64,000 nucleotides of DNA from Symbiodinium natans (GCA_905221605.1 CAJNDS010001380.1:393501-457500); one strand, 5' to 3'. Positions 23,659-33,736 are shown, counted from the stretch's first letter. Notes: generated by a model from the sequence alone, not told the origin. A program made the numbers and translations.

Positions 23659-24358
23659 TTTGAGGGTTGGTTTAGGGTTTAGGGGTTTAGGCTTAGGGTT
23701 TAGGGGTTTAGGGTTAAGGGCTTCATGGTTTAGGGTTTGGGGTTTAGGGGCTCAGGGTTTGGGGTTTAGGGTTTAGGGGTTTAGGTTCAGGGCTAAGGAT
23801 TCAGGATTCGGTTTGGCTTTCGGGTTGAGGGTCCTAAGGTTCAGGCTTATTTCAGGGTTTAAACGTTTCAGTTTCAGGGATTAGGGTTCAGGCTTTAGGG
23901 TATAGGGTTTAGGGTTCAAGGTTCAGGGTTTAGGGTATAAGCTTACGGGTTCAGGTCGGAAAACCCAAATGGGTGAACGAAAATTACAGGGGACCCCTGA
24001 TAGAGACCCCCCAAAGTAGTAGGATCCCTTATAACAAGGACCCCAATAGGGAACCTCTTGTTTTCGGAAACCCCCTGAACCTTAAACCCTAAACCCTAAA
24101 CCCTAGGCCCTAGACCCTAGACCCTAAACCCTAAACCCTAGCCCTAAGCCCTAAACCCGTTTCGCGTTGAGGTCGAGGGTTGGAGCCACGGGCCCTTAGT
24201 CTGTCCCTTATAGGGATCCGAAGTATGTTGGCCCTTCTTATGTATAGTGCGCATACGCGTTATATGACGAGGGACCCAAATTCAGGGCCCATACTTTGGA
24301 AAATTAAGCCCTAAACCCTACACCCTAAACCGTAAAGGAGGTTAGGGTTTGAGCCCAG

Positions 24359-24463
24359 TGCATTGCTGCAGTCATCTGTGTCGACCGCATGTGTAGGTTT
24401 GGACTTGGAAAACAGCCGGGCAAGAGCTCCTCACGAAGTCTATGTCACCCCCAAAATCCTACA
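24359..24463 (+). CDS. Exon before an introner-like element
   Basis: GCCCAG acceptor, 35 whole codons: CIAAVICVDRMCRFGLG then KQPGKSSSRSLCHPQ. It ends ACA directly before GTAAACCCC, which lies in the left inverted repeat of the following element. Cys-rich N-terminal part then basic. Unrecognised. Confidence 0.55.
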
Positions 24464-24580
24464 GTAAACCCCAAAAAGTTGGAAACCTTTTTAAGCACAA
24501 ATAGTGCTGGGATTCCCTATACTCTACTCTTAAGGATTGAGGCTATTGAGTTTCCAACTTTTCGGCTTCTACTGTAAACC
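24459..24580. mobile_element. Introner-like element, CTACAGTAAACC family
   Basis: Ends CTACAGTAAACCCCAAAAAG and CGGCTTCTACTGTAAACCC are inverted; an inner pair GTTGGAAAC/GTTTCCAAC extends the stem. A second copy lacking the left end is at 4031-4098. Using GT at 24464 and AG at 24591-24592 as splice sites joins the two neighbouring exons in phase. Confidence 0.65.
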
Positions 24581-24592
24581 CAAAGCCCTGAG

Positions 24593-24718
24593 TCTGAAAC
24601 CGCAACGAACGCCAAAAATGCAGATCTTTCACGTGCAGTCCCTCAGAACCCCCTTGAACCCCCCCAACACCTCCCTAAGCTCCTCGTACACCTCCGTGTG
24701 AGACTTCGTGCTCCCTAG
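24593..24718 (+). CDS. Exon after the introner-like element, ends TAG
   Basis: Begins SETATNAKNADLSRAVPQ, continues PLEPPQHLPKLLVHLRVR, 41 codons to TAG at 24716. An internal GTGTGAGA at about 24695 could instead be a donor. The complementary strand is also open for 51 codons (24629-24784), which is the rival reading. Confidence 0.5.
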   Translation, partial: SETATNAKNADLSRAVPQNPLEPPQHLPKLLVHLRVRLRAP

Positions 24719-25045
24719 GGCCACAGACCTTGGAGGTTCGACTGCTAAATACCATGGCGCAGCGCCACCACTTTCCCCCAGCACCTGAGGACAGTTAACC
24801 CTAAACCCTTTTAGGGGTTGGGGGTTAAGTTTAGGGTTCAGGGTTTAGGCAAACCCTAAACCCTAAACCCTATAAACCCTTCTGGGTTCGAGTCTTTGAC
24901 TCAAAGCCGAACAATCGCCGAGACAGCATAGGTACTGTGGCTGAGGGTTTAGGGTTTAGAGCTTAGGGTTTAGGGCTTAGAAGTTTAGAAAATCAACGCA
25001 AAAAAAGCCTGAAAGATCATGCCAAATGCTCAAATACCCGCACAG

Positions 25046-25085
25046 ATCTGGATGCTCTTCGCATCATTCCCATTTTCGTTCAAAG
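25046..25085 (+). CDS. Micro-exon, 40 nt
   Basis: GCACAG acceptor, frame LDALRIIPIFVQ, then G|GTACGA. Hydrophobic strand-like. The frame can also read on to SALKSAASIP and a TGA at 25127. Unrecognised. Confidence 0.4.
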
Positions 25086-25460
25086 GTACGACTTGTCTGC
25101 GTTGAAGTCCGCAGCAAGCATTCCTTGATCAGACGGTGTGCCACCTTCAAGTCAAAAGGTTTAGGGTGTATGGTTTGGGGGTTTCAGGGTGTCGGCTTTG
25201 GGCTTTAGGGTCTAGGGTGCTTCAGTCATGCCCCGTCTTTTCCCCTCTTTCAATCCTAATCCCAAATTCCTGGACCGGATTCCCTAGGACTGCACTCGTC
25301 GTCATCCCAAAGCTCCCCTACACAGTTGGCCCTAAACCCTAAACCCCAAGCCCTAAACCCTAAACCCTAAACCTCTTTTTGGTGAAGTTGTGAAGTTGGG
25401 GGGGAGGGGGGGGGGGGGGGGTTCGTGGATCGTAGGGGCTCAAACTCCTGAACCGGTATA

Positions 25461-25720
25461 CTTGGAGGTTCATGGTACTCATTAAACAATTATAACTGCA
25501 CTTATAGGGTTTGGGGTTTAGAGTTTAGAAAAACTGTACTTATGACTGTACTTGTAACCACTGTACTCCTGACTGTACTTATAACCATATTAGGGCACTT
25601 GAGGGTCATATGTGTGGGTTATAAGTCCAGTTACCATTGGTTCATAAGTACCCAAAACCCAAAACCCTAAACCCTAACCCCTATATATCACTGGGTTAAT
25701 AAGTAACATGAACCTCCAAG
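25461..25720. mobile_element. Introner-like element, GGAGGTTCATG family, with internal array
   Basis: Left CTTGGAGGTTCATGGTAC and right ACATGAACCTCCAAG are inverted. The inside carries repeated ACTTATAAC words and short CCCTAAA/TTTAGGG insertions. Same family as 59723-59876, 30649-30819 and 51580-51861. Confidence 0.75.
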
Positions 25721-26874
25721 TACCCCAAGAACCCCTAAGACTCGAAAACCCCTGTGAGAGGGTCAAGCCTGAGTTCCATGCAGCAAGTGTTAGGGTTTAG
25801 GGTTTAGGGTCTAGGGTTTAGGGTTTAGGGTTTAGGGTTTAGGGTTTAGGGTCTAGGGTTTTGGGGTTTAGGGCTCAGGGTTTTCCAAACTCTGCTTTCC
25901 AAACTCTACCATCTTGGGGTTCCCATCAAAAGGGCGTCCTACCATTTGGGGGTTTAGGGTTTAGGGTTTAGGGTTTAGGGTGTAGGGTTTAGGGTTTAGG
26001 GTTTAGGGTTTAGGTCCCGGTTTTCGTAAACCCCCTATGCTATGCAAAGTCAATAGCTTTAGACATGGAGCCTTACATCTCAGATTGAGGGTGCCTTGCG
26101 AATTTAAGGTTTAGGGTGTAGGGTTTAGGGTTTAGAGTTTAGGGTGTAGGGTTGAGGGTTTAGGGAGGTTTCGCCACCGAGTTTGTACCATCACGCCTAC
26201 CTGCCACTTCACCCGACGCCATCTCTCCTTGAGATCCAGCAGCCATGCGCAGCCCGAAACCCTAAACCACATACCCCCTAAACTCTAAACTTCTAAACCC
26301 TAAACCCTAAACCCTAAACCCTATACCCTATACCCTATACCCTAAACTCGACTCGGAGTTTTCCCGGAGACGGCGTCGGGAGGGGCAGGAGCCTGTTTCA
26401 CATCTTCGCTTCTGCAAAAGACTACTATTTGCTTAAGACGGGTTTAGGGTTTAGGGTTTAGGGTTTAGGGTTTAGGGTTTAGGGTTTAGGGTTTAGGGTT
26501 TGGGGTTTAGGGTCTAGGGTTTAGGGGTTAGGGTTTGGATAGGAATGGTAGTAGCATAGGGTAGTACCCCAATTTCGGGGTTCATGTCGTCCCCAAGCAT
26601 AGCTTTTCCCCATATTGCCCCTGTAAGGGAGAACATTTGCTGTCATGTTTTTTGGCGGGGGTTCTCAAGCAGTTAGTAGATGAGGAGGAAAGCAGATGAC
26701 AGACGCAAGGCCTCAGTGAGGGCTTTCTTGAGTGTGAGTTTGGGTTTAGCATTTAGGTTCTAGGGGTTTAGGGCTTAGTGTTTGGGGTTTAGGCAGAGGC
26801 AAGAAGGTGTCAGGTCTCGAAATAGTATTGTTTTATTAGGAGTCCCTTTCGCAAGACCGCCCCGTAGGCTTCGG

Positions 26875-27011
26875 CTAGGACCGGGAGTAGGCCCTTTTTT
26901 CCGTTTTTTTTTTTTTTTTTTTTTTGGGGGGGGGGGGGGGTGGGGTGGAGTTCCGTTATACTCCCCTTAAAACCAAAAAGGTACCCTTTCATAGGTTACT
27001 CCCGGGTCTAG
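26875..27011. mobile_element. CTAG-terminal element with TCGG target duplication
   Basis: Begins CTAGGACCGGGAGTAGG and ends CTCCCGGGTCTAG; TCGG is present on both sides (26871-26874 and 27012-27015). A T(21)G(15) switch expands the middle. It interrupts a frame: without it the flanks read continuously. Confidence 0.8.
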
Positions 27012-27206
27012 TCGGCTACCCGAAATGGGGGCCCTACGATATTGGGGTTTGGGGGGCAGAATCCTGAACTAGCTTGGGTCGGTTAGGTTCGTGAATTGAC
27101 CCCTATTGAACCAAACCAGGATGATTCGCAATTTTTGCCAGGTTTTCCCCTGGGTTCTAGGAGGACTCTAAACACAAGCGTTTTCGGGGTGCTGGCTTTG
27201 GGGGGT
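27012..27206 (+). CDS. Coding island right of a CTAG element
   Basis: After TCTAG the frame SATRNGGPTILGFGGQNP runs to TAG at 27084, then the same frame reopens as ELTPIEPNQDDSQFLPGF and on to VFGVLALGG before a heptamer. Either two exons or a decayed one. Unrecognised. Confidence 0.4.
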
Positions 27207-27246
27207 TTAAGGTTTTGAGTTTAGGGTTTAGGGCGTCGTTTAGGGT

Positions 27247-27335
27247 GTCGGCTTCACTGTGCGCCACACCACGCCGAACGAGCGCGAAGCCACCGTTTTT
27301 CGACCCAGTGCAGGTCTGCGATTGCAAGATATAGA
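27247..27335 (+). CDS. Exon island
   Basis: Frame VGFTVRHTTPNEREATVF continues RPSAGLRLQDIDP up to the next CCC-rich array. Polar and well balanced. Edges approximate. Unrecognised. Confidence 0.45.
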
Positions 27336-27387
27336 CCCCCTTAAACCCTCAAACCCCCAGACCCTGCAACCGTGAAACCCTAAACCT

Positions 27388-27542
27388 TGGGATGTTCCCC
27401 CTGATACAGGGGTTTAGGGTTTAGGGTTTAGGGTTTAGGGTTTAGGGTGTACCAACAGTCCTTAATCGGGAATATGATAGGGGGTTACGACAATCCCTAG
27501 CAAGGGCTGTTAGGAAAAGGGGAGCATCCCAACCTGAACCCT
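27388..27542. mobile_element. Introner-like element, TTGGGATGTTCCCCC family
   Basis: Left TTGGGATGTTCCCCCT pairs with right GGGGAGCATCCCAA; inside are CAACAGTCCTTA and an inverted partner. A TTTAGGG array is inserted near the left end. Other copies: 40487-40530 plus 43924-43976 (split by a transposon), and diverged 44155-44252. Confidence 0.7.
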
Positions 27543-28337
27543 TCATCAAGCCATTTCACCATCTTCAAGCCAAAGCCCTAAACCCTACAACCCTAGACCC
27601 TAGACCCTAGACCCTAAACCCTAAACCCTAAACCCTAAACCCTAAACCCTAAACCCTAAACCCTAAACCCTAAACCCTACGAGCAGGGAGGGCTTGAGGT
27701 GGGCTTAACTTGTGCTACTTTGGGGTTCTATGCGTATCTCCCAACATAGAGGTACCCGTTTATACCCCCAACAGAATAGAATCCCCTGAACAGGCACCCC
27801 GCCCCAAAAAAGAGTACCCCTACTTTCGGAAACCCTAAACCCTCAACCCCCAAACCCTAAACCCTAAACCCTAACAGTACCCTTGTTTGCGGAAACCCCC
27901 ACATCTTCTAGTAGCGCTATGTGTGAGGATCCAGCTGCTTACGTGGAGGGTCTCGCCGTGTAGGATGCTAATCCTTGACTTGCGCACTCGCGGCCACTAA
28001 ACCCTAAACCCTAAACCCTTGTTTTCTTTTTTAACCTTGCCTGCTACTGGCGCTATAGAGCTCCGCTTCCGCAAGATGCCGGAACGTCCGCCACTTGCCC
28101 TGAACCCTGGGATTTAGGGTTTTGGGTTTAGGGTTTAGGGTTTAGGGTTTAGGGTCTAAACCCTCCACCTCCTGGTAGAGAAGTGGTACTCACGAACGCA
28201 ACCTCATATACCTGCGTACCTCAGCAAACCACAATTACTAGGGAATGAGGGAATTAGGTACCTCATCATGCCCCTATAGATATATGAAACAAAGGTAACC
28301 ACGCAACCCGAATCCAAAGGGTTTAGGGTTTAGGGTT

Positions 28338-28512
28338 TAGGGTCCGAAGCCACAAAAACCCTGGATCGTCCCGAGGGAGAATCTCCCCGACCGTGAACCC
28401 CAAGACCGTCGGCGGGCGTATCTTCCTTGACTCGGCAAACTTGCCGGCAGCATCAAGCAAAAAGTGGCGCGCCGGCTGCTGGCTGCGACCCTACACCCCT
28501 ATACAGCCCTAA
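28338..28512 (+). CDS. Open coding island, about 55 codons
   Basis: Frame contains SSRGRISPTVNPKTVGGR and IFLDSANLPAASSKKWRA, open from the heptamer at 28337 to TAA at 28513. No splice edges are certain. Unrecognised. Confidence 0.5.
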
Positions 28513-28651
28513 GCCCCAAACCCTAAACCTTAAACCCTAAACCCTATACAGCCCTAAACCCCAAATCCTAAATCCTAAACCCTAAACCTGCTGGCCGCGA
28601 AGCTACCCTTCGGCCAAGATGACGACTTCAGGGTTTAGGGTTCAAGTTCAG

Positions 28652-28686
28652 CGGATCCCCGAAGACGCCAAGACCGATTGTAGCAG
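28652..28686 (+). CDS. Micro-exon, 35 nt
   Basis: GTTCAG acceptor, RIPEDAKTDCS, AG|GTATATTT donor. A coding-like stretch LLAAKLPFGQDDDF ends only 21 bases upstream (28630), separated by one heptamer and TTCAAGTTCAG. The two may be neighbouring exons with an extremely short intron. Confidence 0.45.
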
Positions 28687-28696
28687 GTATATTTGA

Positions 28697-28802
28697 GGGT
28701 TTACGAAATGAGGGGTACCTCATTGGTGTCCTTTTTGTGAAGGGATCCTACTATTTAGGGTCTATATTATAATTAGGGATCCCCTATTCTCGTAAACTCC
28801 CT
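28697..28802. mobile_element. Small inverted-repeat element, GTTTACGAAA family
   Basis: Left GTTTACGAAATGAGGGGTACC, right GGGATCCCCTATTCTCGTAAAC. Related ends at 63499-63592 (GTTTACGAACATTCGGGACC ... GGTACCCCGAATATCGTAA). Confidence 0.65.
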
Positions 28803-28984
28803 TTTGAGGCTCCCTCCACGCAGCCTGGTTTTGGGGGTTTAAGTGTTGATTGGGTTTGGGCATGTAGGTGCGGAAGGAGGAGGGGCCTCTGTATCCTGCA
28901 TCGTGAGCCCTCTAGAGCAGGATTTTGGTTGTCAGGTTTACGGTTTAGGGTCCTAAGCCCTAAGCCCTAAAGCCCTAAAACCCT

Positions 28985-29126
28985 AAGCACCCCGGGCTTC
29001 TTGGGCTCCACGGCTTTGGTCTTTTGTGCTTCGAGTAGCCCACATTCAGAATCTGATCCTCAGAATCACCTAAGATTGCGACAGGGGCCCTCCCCGGCCG
29101 AGACGACGCACGCCGCGCTACAATGA
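28985..29126 (+). CDS. Exon island ending in TGA
   Basis: Frame GFLGSTALVFCASSSPHS then ESDPQNHLRLRQGPSPAE and TGA at 29124. A complementary-strand frame is also open. Ser/Pro-rich; unrecognised. Confidence 0.4.
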
Positions 29127-29335
29127 GCTGGCACTTGGAGGTTTCGGTTTTTTTTTTGTTGGGCGGGGGGGTGGGGGGGGGGGGGGGGCTGACAGCATGG
29201 GGTTTAGGGTTTAGTGTTTAGGGTTTAGGGGTTTAAGGCTTTCTGGGGTTTTCGGTCTGGCGCAACATGCCCGTCGGTGACATAGCGAAGAACCTATGGG
29301 CCCCCCCCCCCCCCCAATTCGCTCTTTTTGGGGGT

Positions 29336-29578
29336 GCCGAATCTTATTCTTCTTGCATAGTGTATGGTCAGACAACTACTTTGGCAAGATGCCCCCACAA
29401 AGGGACAGGCCTCAATGGGGCGTCTAGGTAGTTCGCGATAGGACCGACATGGATGTTGCGCTGGAGCCAGCAGGCACGGGATAGGTGTGCATACGCCAAG
29501 CCAAAACCCGTAGCCCTTTTGGACCCTAGAGGCGTTTTGCACGGAAGTCCCTTGGCCAAAAAGTTGCCTGTAGGGTAG
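29336..29578 (+). CDS. Heptamer-free coding block with one in-frame TAG
   Basis: Reads AESYSSCIVYGQTTTLAR to a TAG at 29429, then in the same frame FAIGPTWMLRWSQQARDR and KPVALLDPRGVLHGSPLA to TAG at 29576. AG|GTAGTTC at 29428 can be a donor, so the TAG may be intronic. Sequence character is strongly protein-like. Family not recognised. Confidence 0.5.
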
Positions 29579-29795
29579 AGTGTGTCATGATGAGCGTGAG
29601 ATGTCACAAGACCGCAAGACCTCAAAGGCCGAGTAGATAGGTACGTGGACATGTTGCAAGATGTTCTGCGTGTGCTGTAGGGGGTTTCAGGGTTCCAGCT
29701 TTAAAAACAAAACCTAAACCCTAAACCCTAAACCCTAAACCCTAAACCCTAAACCCTAAACCCTAAACCCTAAAGGAAAAAAACCATGTATGCAG

Positions 29796-29885
29796 CAGAT
29801 CGTCGGCCAAAAAGGAGCTCCTGCCATTCGAGTCATGCAGACGCATTCAGGGCATAGACCATTCCGTGGTGTCGGGAGATGTCTT
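29796..29885 (+). CDS. Exon island
   Basis: TATGCAG acceptor; QIVGQKGAPAIRVMQTHS then GHRPFRGVG. Right edge unclear (GTGTCGGG could be a donor). Lies between two CCCTAAA arrays. Unrecognised. Confidence 0.4.
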
Positions 29886-29991
29886 TTTGTGTCTAAGCCC
29901 TAAACCCTAAACCCTAAACCCTAAACCCTAAACCCTAAACCCTAAACCCTAAACCCTACACCCTAAACCCTAAACCCTAAACCCTAGACAG

Positions 29992-30091
29992 ATTGGCTTC
30001 GAGTTGGTGGTAGCAATGCGTACTGGGCACACGTACAGCTACGCCTTCAAGCCCTCTGCAAGCCTCATATGCAGCCCAAAGAAGCCCGCAG
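29992..30091 (+). CDS. Exon resembling the end of an SRF-type MADS box
   Basis: GACAG acceptor, 33 codons plus one base, donor GTTCAAG. Residues IGFELVVAMRTGHTYSYAF then SASLI resemble the beta-strand end of SRF-type MADS domains, where a Leu-rich strand, a Thr-Gly-His turn and Tyr-x-Phe-Ala follow each other. The DNA-binding basic half is not visible nearby, so the assignment is tentative. Confidence 0.5.
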
Positions 30092-30423
30092 GTTCAAGCC
30101 TCAGCTCCCAAACCCCTGACCCGAACCCTAAGGCTTTTAGGGTTTAGGGTTTGGGGTTTAGGGTTTAGGGTTTAGGGTTTGGGGTTTAGGGTTTACGGTT
30201 TAGGGTGTAGGGTTTTAAGTTTTAAGGAGTCAACCCTAAACCACAAGCTATATAATTCTAGGCCCAAGCCCTCAACCCCCCCAAAGCAAACTGTAGGGTC
30301 GGCGTACTCTTCTTAGGTTGGGGTGTAGGGTTTTGGGTTTAGGCTTTAGGGTTTAGGGTTTTGGGTGTAGGCTTTACCCTGATGGTGGTTTTGAGAGGGC
30401 TTGTATTTCGGGATATTGTTCAG

Positions 30424-30477
30424 AGGCTCTTCACGGGCCAACGTAGTCTTTTCGCCTTGCGTTTCCGGGCTGTTTGG
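30424..30477 (+). CDS. Exon island, 18 codons
   Basis: TTCAG acceptor, RLFTGQRSLFALRFRAVW, GTCAGG donor. Upstream codons LVFRDIVQ are open in the same frame and may belong to it. Unrecognised. Confidence 0.45.
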
Positions 30478-30648
30478 GTCAGGGGTTCAGGGTTTGTGGG
30501 CCTACCACGTCCCAAGCCCTAAACAACCCCAAGCCCTAAACCCCACTCGATTTTTGGACCGCCTCGATTAGGGCGGAGGTTCGTGGGTAGTCGTAAACAG
30601 GGTTCAGTCATAGGATCCAAACAAATCAAAGGGCGTAGGGACACCCCT

Positions 30649-30819
30649 ACATGGAGGTTCAAGGTACTCATAGCACCAAGTATAACTGTACTTACAGAGC
30701 CTCTAAGTCCTCGAAGTAGGTTATAAGTAGAGTTATGACTGGGGTTAGAACCCTAAACCCTAAAAAACCCTAAAACCTTATAATTGGGGTTACAAGTACT
30801 GTACCCATGAACCTCCAAG
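30649..30819. mobile_element. Introner-like element, GGAGGTTCATG family
   Basis: Left ACATGGAGGTTCAAGGTAC, right ACCCATGAACCTCCAAGT. The acceptor ACAAG directly after the right end leads into the coding island at 30826. Confidence 0.7.
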
Positions 30820-30825
30820 TACAAG

Positions 30826-30860
30826 GTTGTTTGGGCATCAGGGGAGCAGGAGTTTTTCGA
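30826..30860 (+). CDS. Micro-exon right of an introner-like element
   Basis: VVWASGEQEFF then GA|GTTTAGGG. Left of the element, SRKQGSVIGSKQIKGRR is open up to 30645, so the element probably sits between two exons of one gene. Confidence 0.45.
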
Positions 30861-30959
30861 GTTTAGGGGTCAGGGTCGAGGGTTTAGGGTATGGGCAGAA
30901 ACCTCGTTTTGTTGGTCGTTAGCCTTACATCTAAGAACCTGACAAAGGTGTCTATGGCT

Positions 30960-30961
<2 letters not shown>

Positions 30962-30994
<33 letters not shown>
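30962..30994. repeat. (GA)n microsatellite
   Basis: About sixteen GA units. Arg/Glu or Ser/Leu frames across it are artefacts. Confidence 0.95.
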
Positions 30995-30995
<1 letters not shown>

Positions 30996-31700
30996 ACGAA
31001 CAGCTTTGGCTTCTTAAAGCGAAGGTTTATGGTACAGACGGCCCGAGCGAGTACTGACAAAACCCTAAACCCTAATCCCCTTGGCTCCAAACCCTTCTCC
31101 AAAAGGATTTAGGGTGGAACCCTAACGCCCAAACCCAAAACCCTACACCCATCAAAGTGGCACCCCATTCCTGAAACCTTTGTTGGGTCAAGGGACGAGC
31201 TCCTCAGGTCACCCAAAGCACAACACCCCCCCCCCCCCCCCCCGTCCCAGCCCCAAAGGGAAAAACAAACAAAGACACATAAACCCAAAAACAAAAGAAC
31301 ATCCGCTGAGGGTCTAGGGTTCAGGGTTGCGCCCGAAACAGGTCCCTAAGCTCCCTAGCCCTAAACCCCCCAAACCTCTCGACCCTGATCCCTCAACCCT
31401 TAATAGTGCCCCTAAGCCCCTAAACCCCAAACCCTAAACTCTCAACCCTCCACCCTAAACCAACCCCTGAAAGCTCCAATCCAAGAGCTTTAGGGACCAA
31501 CCTTCCATGTGCTGTTTCTTAGTATGGAATGAGGGAATGAGGTGCAATACATAATCCCCCAAAGGGTATGCCATAGGGGTATATAAGGTACTCACTTCCT
31601 AAACCTAAACCCTACCCTAAACCCTGAACCCTAAACCTTAAACCCTACCCTAAACGCTGAACCCTAAAATCCTTAAACCCTAAACCCCACAAAGAACCAG

Positions 31701-31787
31701 GGGGTGCACTGAGGCTCCCCACACGGCGGTATTCGAATCTGTCTGGCTTCGATGATCCCCGCCGAGGCGAGGAGTTCCGGGAGTACG
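31701..31787 (+). CDS. Exon island, 87 nt
   Basis: AACCAG acceptor, GALRLPTRRYSNLSGFDD then PRRGEEFREY, G|GTTTAGGG donor. Clear coding character. Unrecognised. Confidence 0.55.
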
Positions 31788-31965
31788 GTTTAGGGTTTAG
31801 GGTTTAGGGTTTAGGGTTTTAGGGTTTTAGGGTTTAGGGTTTAGGGTTTAGGGTTTAGGGTTTAGCAGCTCCGGGTCGAGCAATCTCTGGTAGAGCCGCT
31901 GCTTCGACTCTAGAAGAAAAAAACCGACCCACCCAGAGAATCACCAGACATAACGAAATTTGCAG

Positions 31966-32070
31966 TTGACATTGTTCATCAGCAAGCCTGGCCCCCAACC
32001 TCACTCTGTCATGGAGCGGTCCATGGCACTCTCGAGCCACTCAATTTTCCGTGGCTTTCTTTTCCAATGG
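31966..32070 (+). CDS. Exon island, 35 whole codons
   Basis: ATTTGCAG acceptor; LTLFISKPGPQPHSVMER, then MALSSHSIFRGFLFQW, GTACTG donor. The complementary strand is also open for 61 codons, which lowers certainty. Unrecognised. Confidence 0.45.
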
Positions 32071-32528
32071 GTACTGCCCCCCATGAGCGTTAAGATATAC
32101 ATCTGAAAGAGAGGGGGTTTAGGGTTCAGGGTTCAGGGTTTAGGGTTTAGGGTTCGTGGTTCAGGGTTTAGGATTTAGGGTTTAGGGTTTAGGGTTTAGG
32201 GTTCGTGGTTCAGGGTTTAGGATTTAGGGTTTGGCATTGTTTAGGGTTTAGACCTAAGCCGTAGGCCATTCAGAACAAGACCCGAAGCCAGAGGAAGCCT
32301 AGGTTTCAAGGGATTAAGAGTTTAGGGTTTAGGGTTTAGGGTTTAGGGTTTAGGGTTTAGGGTTTAGGGTTTAGGGTTTAGGGTTACCCCTAAAGGTTCC
32401 CGGTTCCTCATAATTATGACCCTTATACTAATCGATGAATCTTCAAAAAGGGACCCCAAAACCCAAGGAAGCAACCTTAGGGGTCCTAGAACCCCTAAAA
32501 ACGAAAACTGAATTTTCCAACCCAAAGC

Positions 32529-32721
32529 CCTAAACCAAGACCCCAAGACCCCAAGACCCCAAGACCCCAAGACCCCAAGACCCCAAGACCCCAAGACCCC
32601 AAGACCCCAAGACCCCAAGACCCCAAGACCCCAAGACCCCAAGACCCTAAGACCCTAAGACCCTAAGACCCTAAGACCCTAAGACCCTAAGACCCTAAGA
32701 CCCCAAGACCCTAAGACCCTA
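32529..32721. repeat. Octamer satellite GACCCCAA / GACCCTAA
   Basis: About fourteen GACCCCAA units change abruptly to eight GACCCTAA units, with one CCCCAA reversal near the end. Telomere-like but with an inserted G and 8-bp period. Confidence 0.93.
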
Positions 32722-32746
32722 TCTAGCTGCATGGGCCCCGTCCTTA

Positions 32747-32880
32747 GGGTTCAAAAGTTTGGTAAAATCCCTACATCCCTACAAAGTTCCCTCATTAGGG
32801 TTCAACAGTTTGGAAAAATCCGTACAAGGTTCCCGCATCAGGGTTCAAAAGTTTGGAAAAAACCCTACAAGGTTCCCAAG
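32747..32880. repeat. Tandem repeat, about 48-bp unit
   Basis: Three units of GGGTTCAAAAGTTTGGAAAA plus CCCTACAAGGTTCCC. The third leads straight into a coding-like stretch KFEDFDSYLASSGD (32880-32921). Confidence 0.8.
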
Positions 32881-33308
32881 TTTGAAGACTTCGACTCCTA
32901 CCTGGCTTCAAGTGGCGACCTCGGCTTTTGGGTTTCAGGGCTTTTGGGGCTTTAGGGGTTTAGGGCCTCATTCCCTAAACTCTACACCCTAAACCCTAAA
33001 CCCTACACCCTACACCCTAAAGCCTAAACCCTAAACCCTAACCCTAAGTTACCTCAGATATTCAGGCTTAGGCCGCGCTTGGGAGCTCCACCGTGCTTGC
33101 TTGATGGTTGGGATCTTGGATGCTGGACCTTTTCTTGGAGGCAGAACCCTGACGGGGTCCATGGCTTTGAGGTAACTTAGTTGGCTTAGGGTTTAGGGTT
33201 TAGGGTTTAGGGTTTAGGGTTTAGGGTTTTGGATTAAGGGATTAGGGTCTGCTTCGGCCTTAAAGTGCTTCCTATGGAGTGATTTCAGGGCCCAGGTGTT
33301 ATGGTATA

Positions 33309-33420
33309 CAATTTAGGGTTTAGGTTTAGGGTTTAGGGTTTAGGGTTTAGGGTTTAGGGTTTAGGGTTTAGGGTTTAGGGTTTAGGGTTTAGGGTTTAGG
33401 GTTTAGGGTTTAGGGTTTAG
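33309..33420. repeat. Clean TTTAGGG array
   Basis: About sixteen uninterrupted TTTAGGG units. Confidence 0.95.
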
Positions 33421-33736
33421 GATCCTTAGCGGAAGGCTTCTGATGTTCACCGGGTTTTGGCGTATAGGATCCGAAGTTCAGATCGAGCTTAGGCATGAGA
33501 TCAACATGCACAACCCTAAACCCTAAACCCTAAACCCTAAACCCTAAACCCTGAACCCTAAACCCTAAACCCTAAACCCTAAACCCTTTTGTGACCCCAG
33601 CACCTTTCGTAGTATTGAGAAAGGGCTTCGTCGTGTTTAGAAAGAGCTTTGTTCTTTGGCGATCCACTCTAAACCCTCAACCGCTGAACCCTAAACCAGG
33701 GTCATGGGGCTTCGAGGTTTCCGGGCTTAGGGTTGA

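Noticed and set aside
24629-24784. 51-codon minus-strand exon (VLGESGGAAPWYLAVEPP...)
   Set aside because: Protein-like, but a + strand frame of 41 codons with phase-compatible splice sites covers the same bases and all better-supported exons lie on the + strand. Kept as the rival reading only.
29368-29652. 94-codon minus-strand frame
   Set aside because: The + strand frame over the same bases has stronger protein character.
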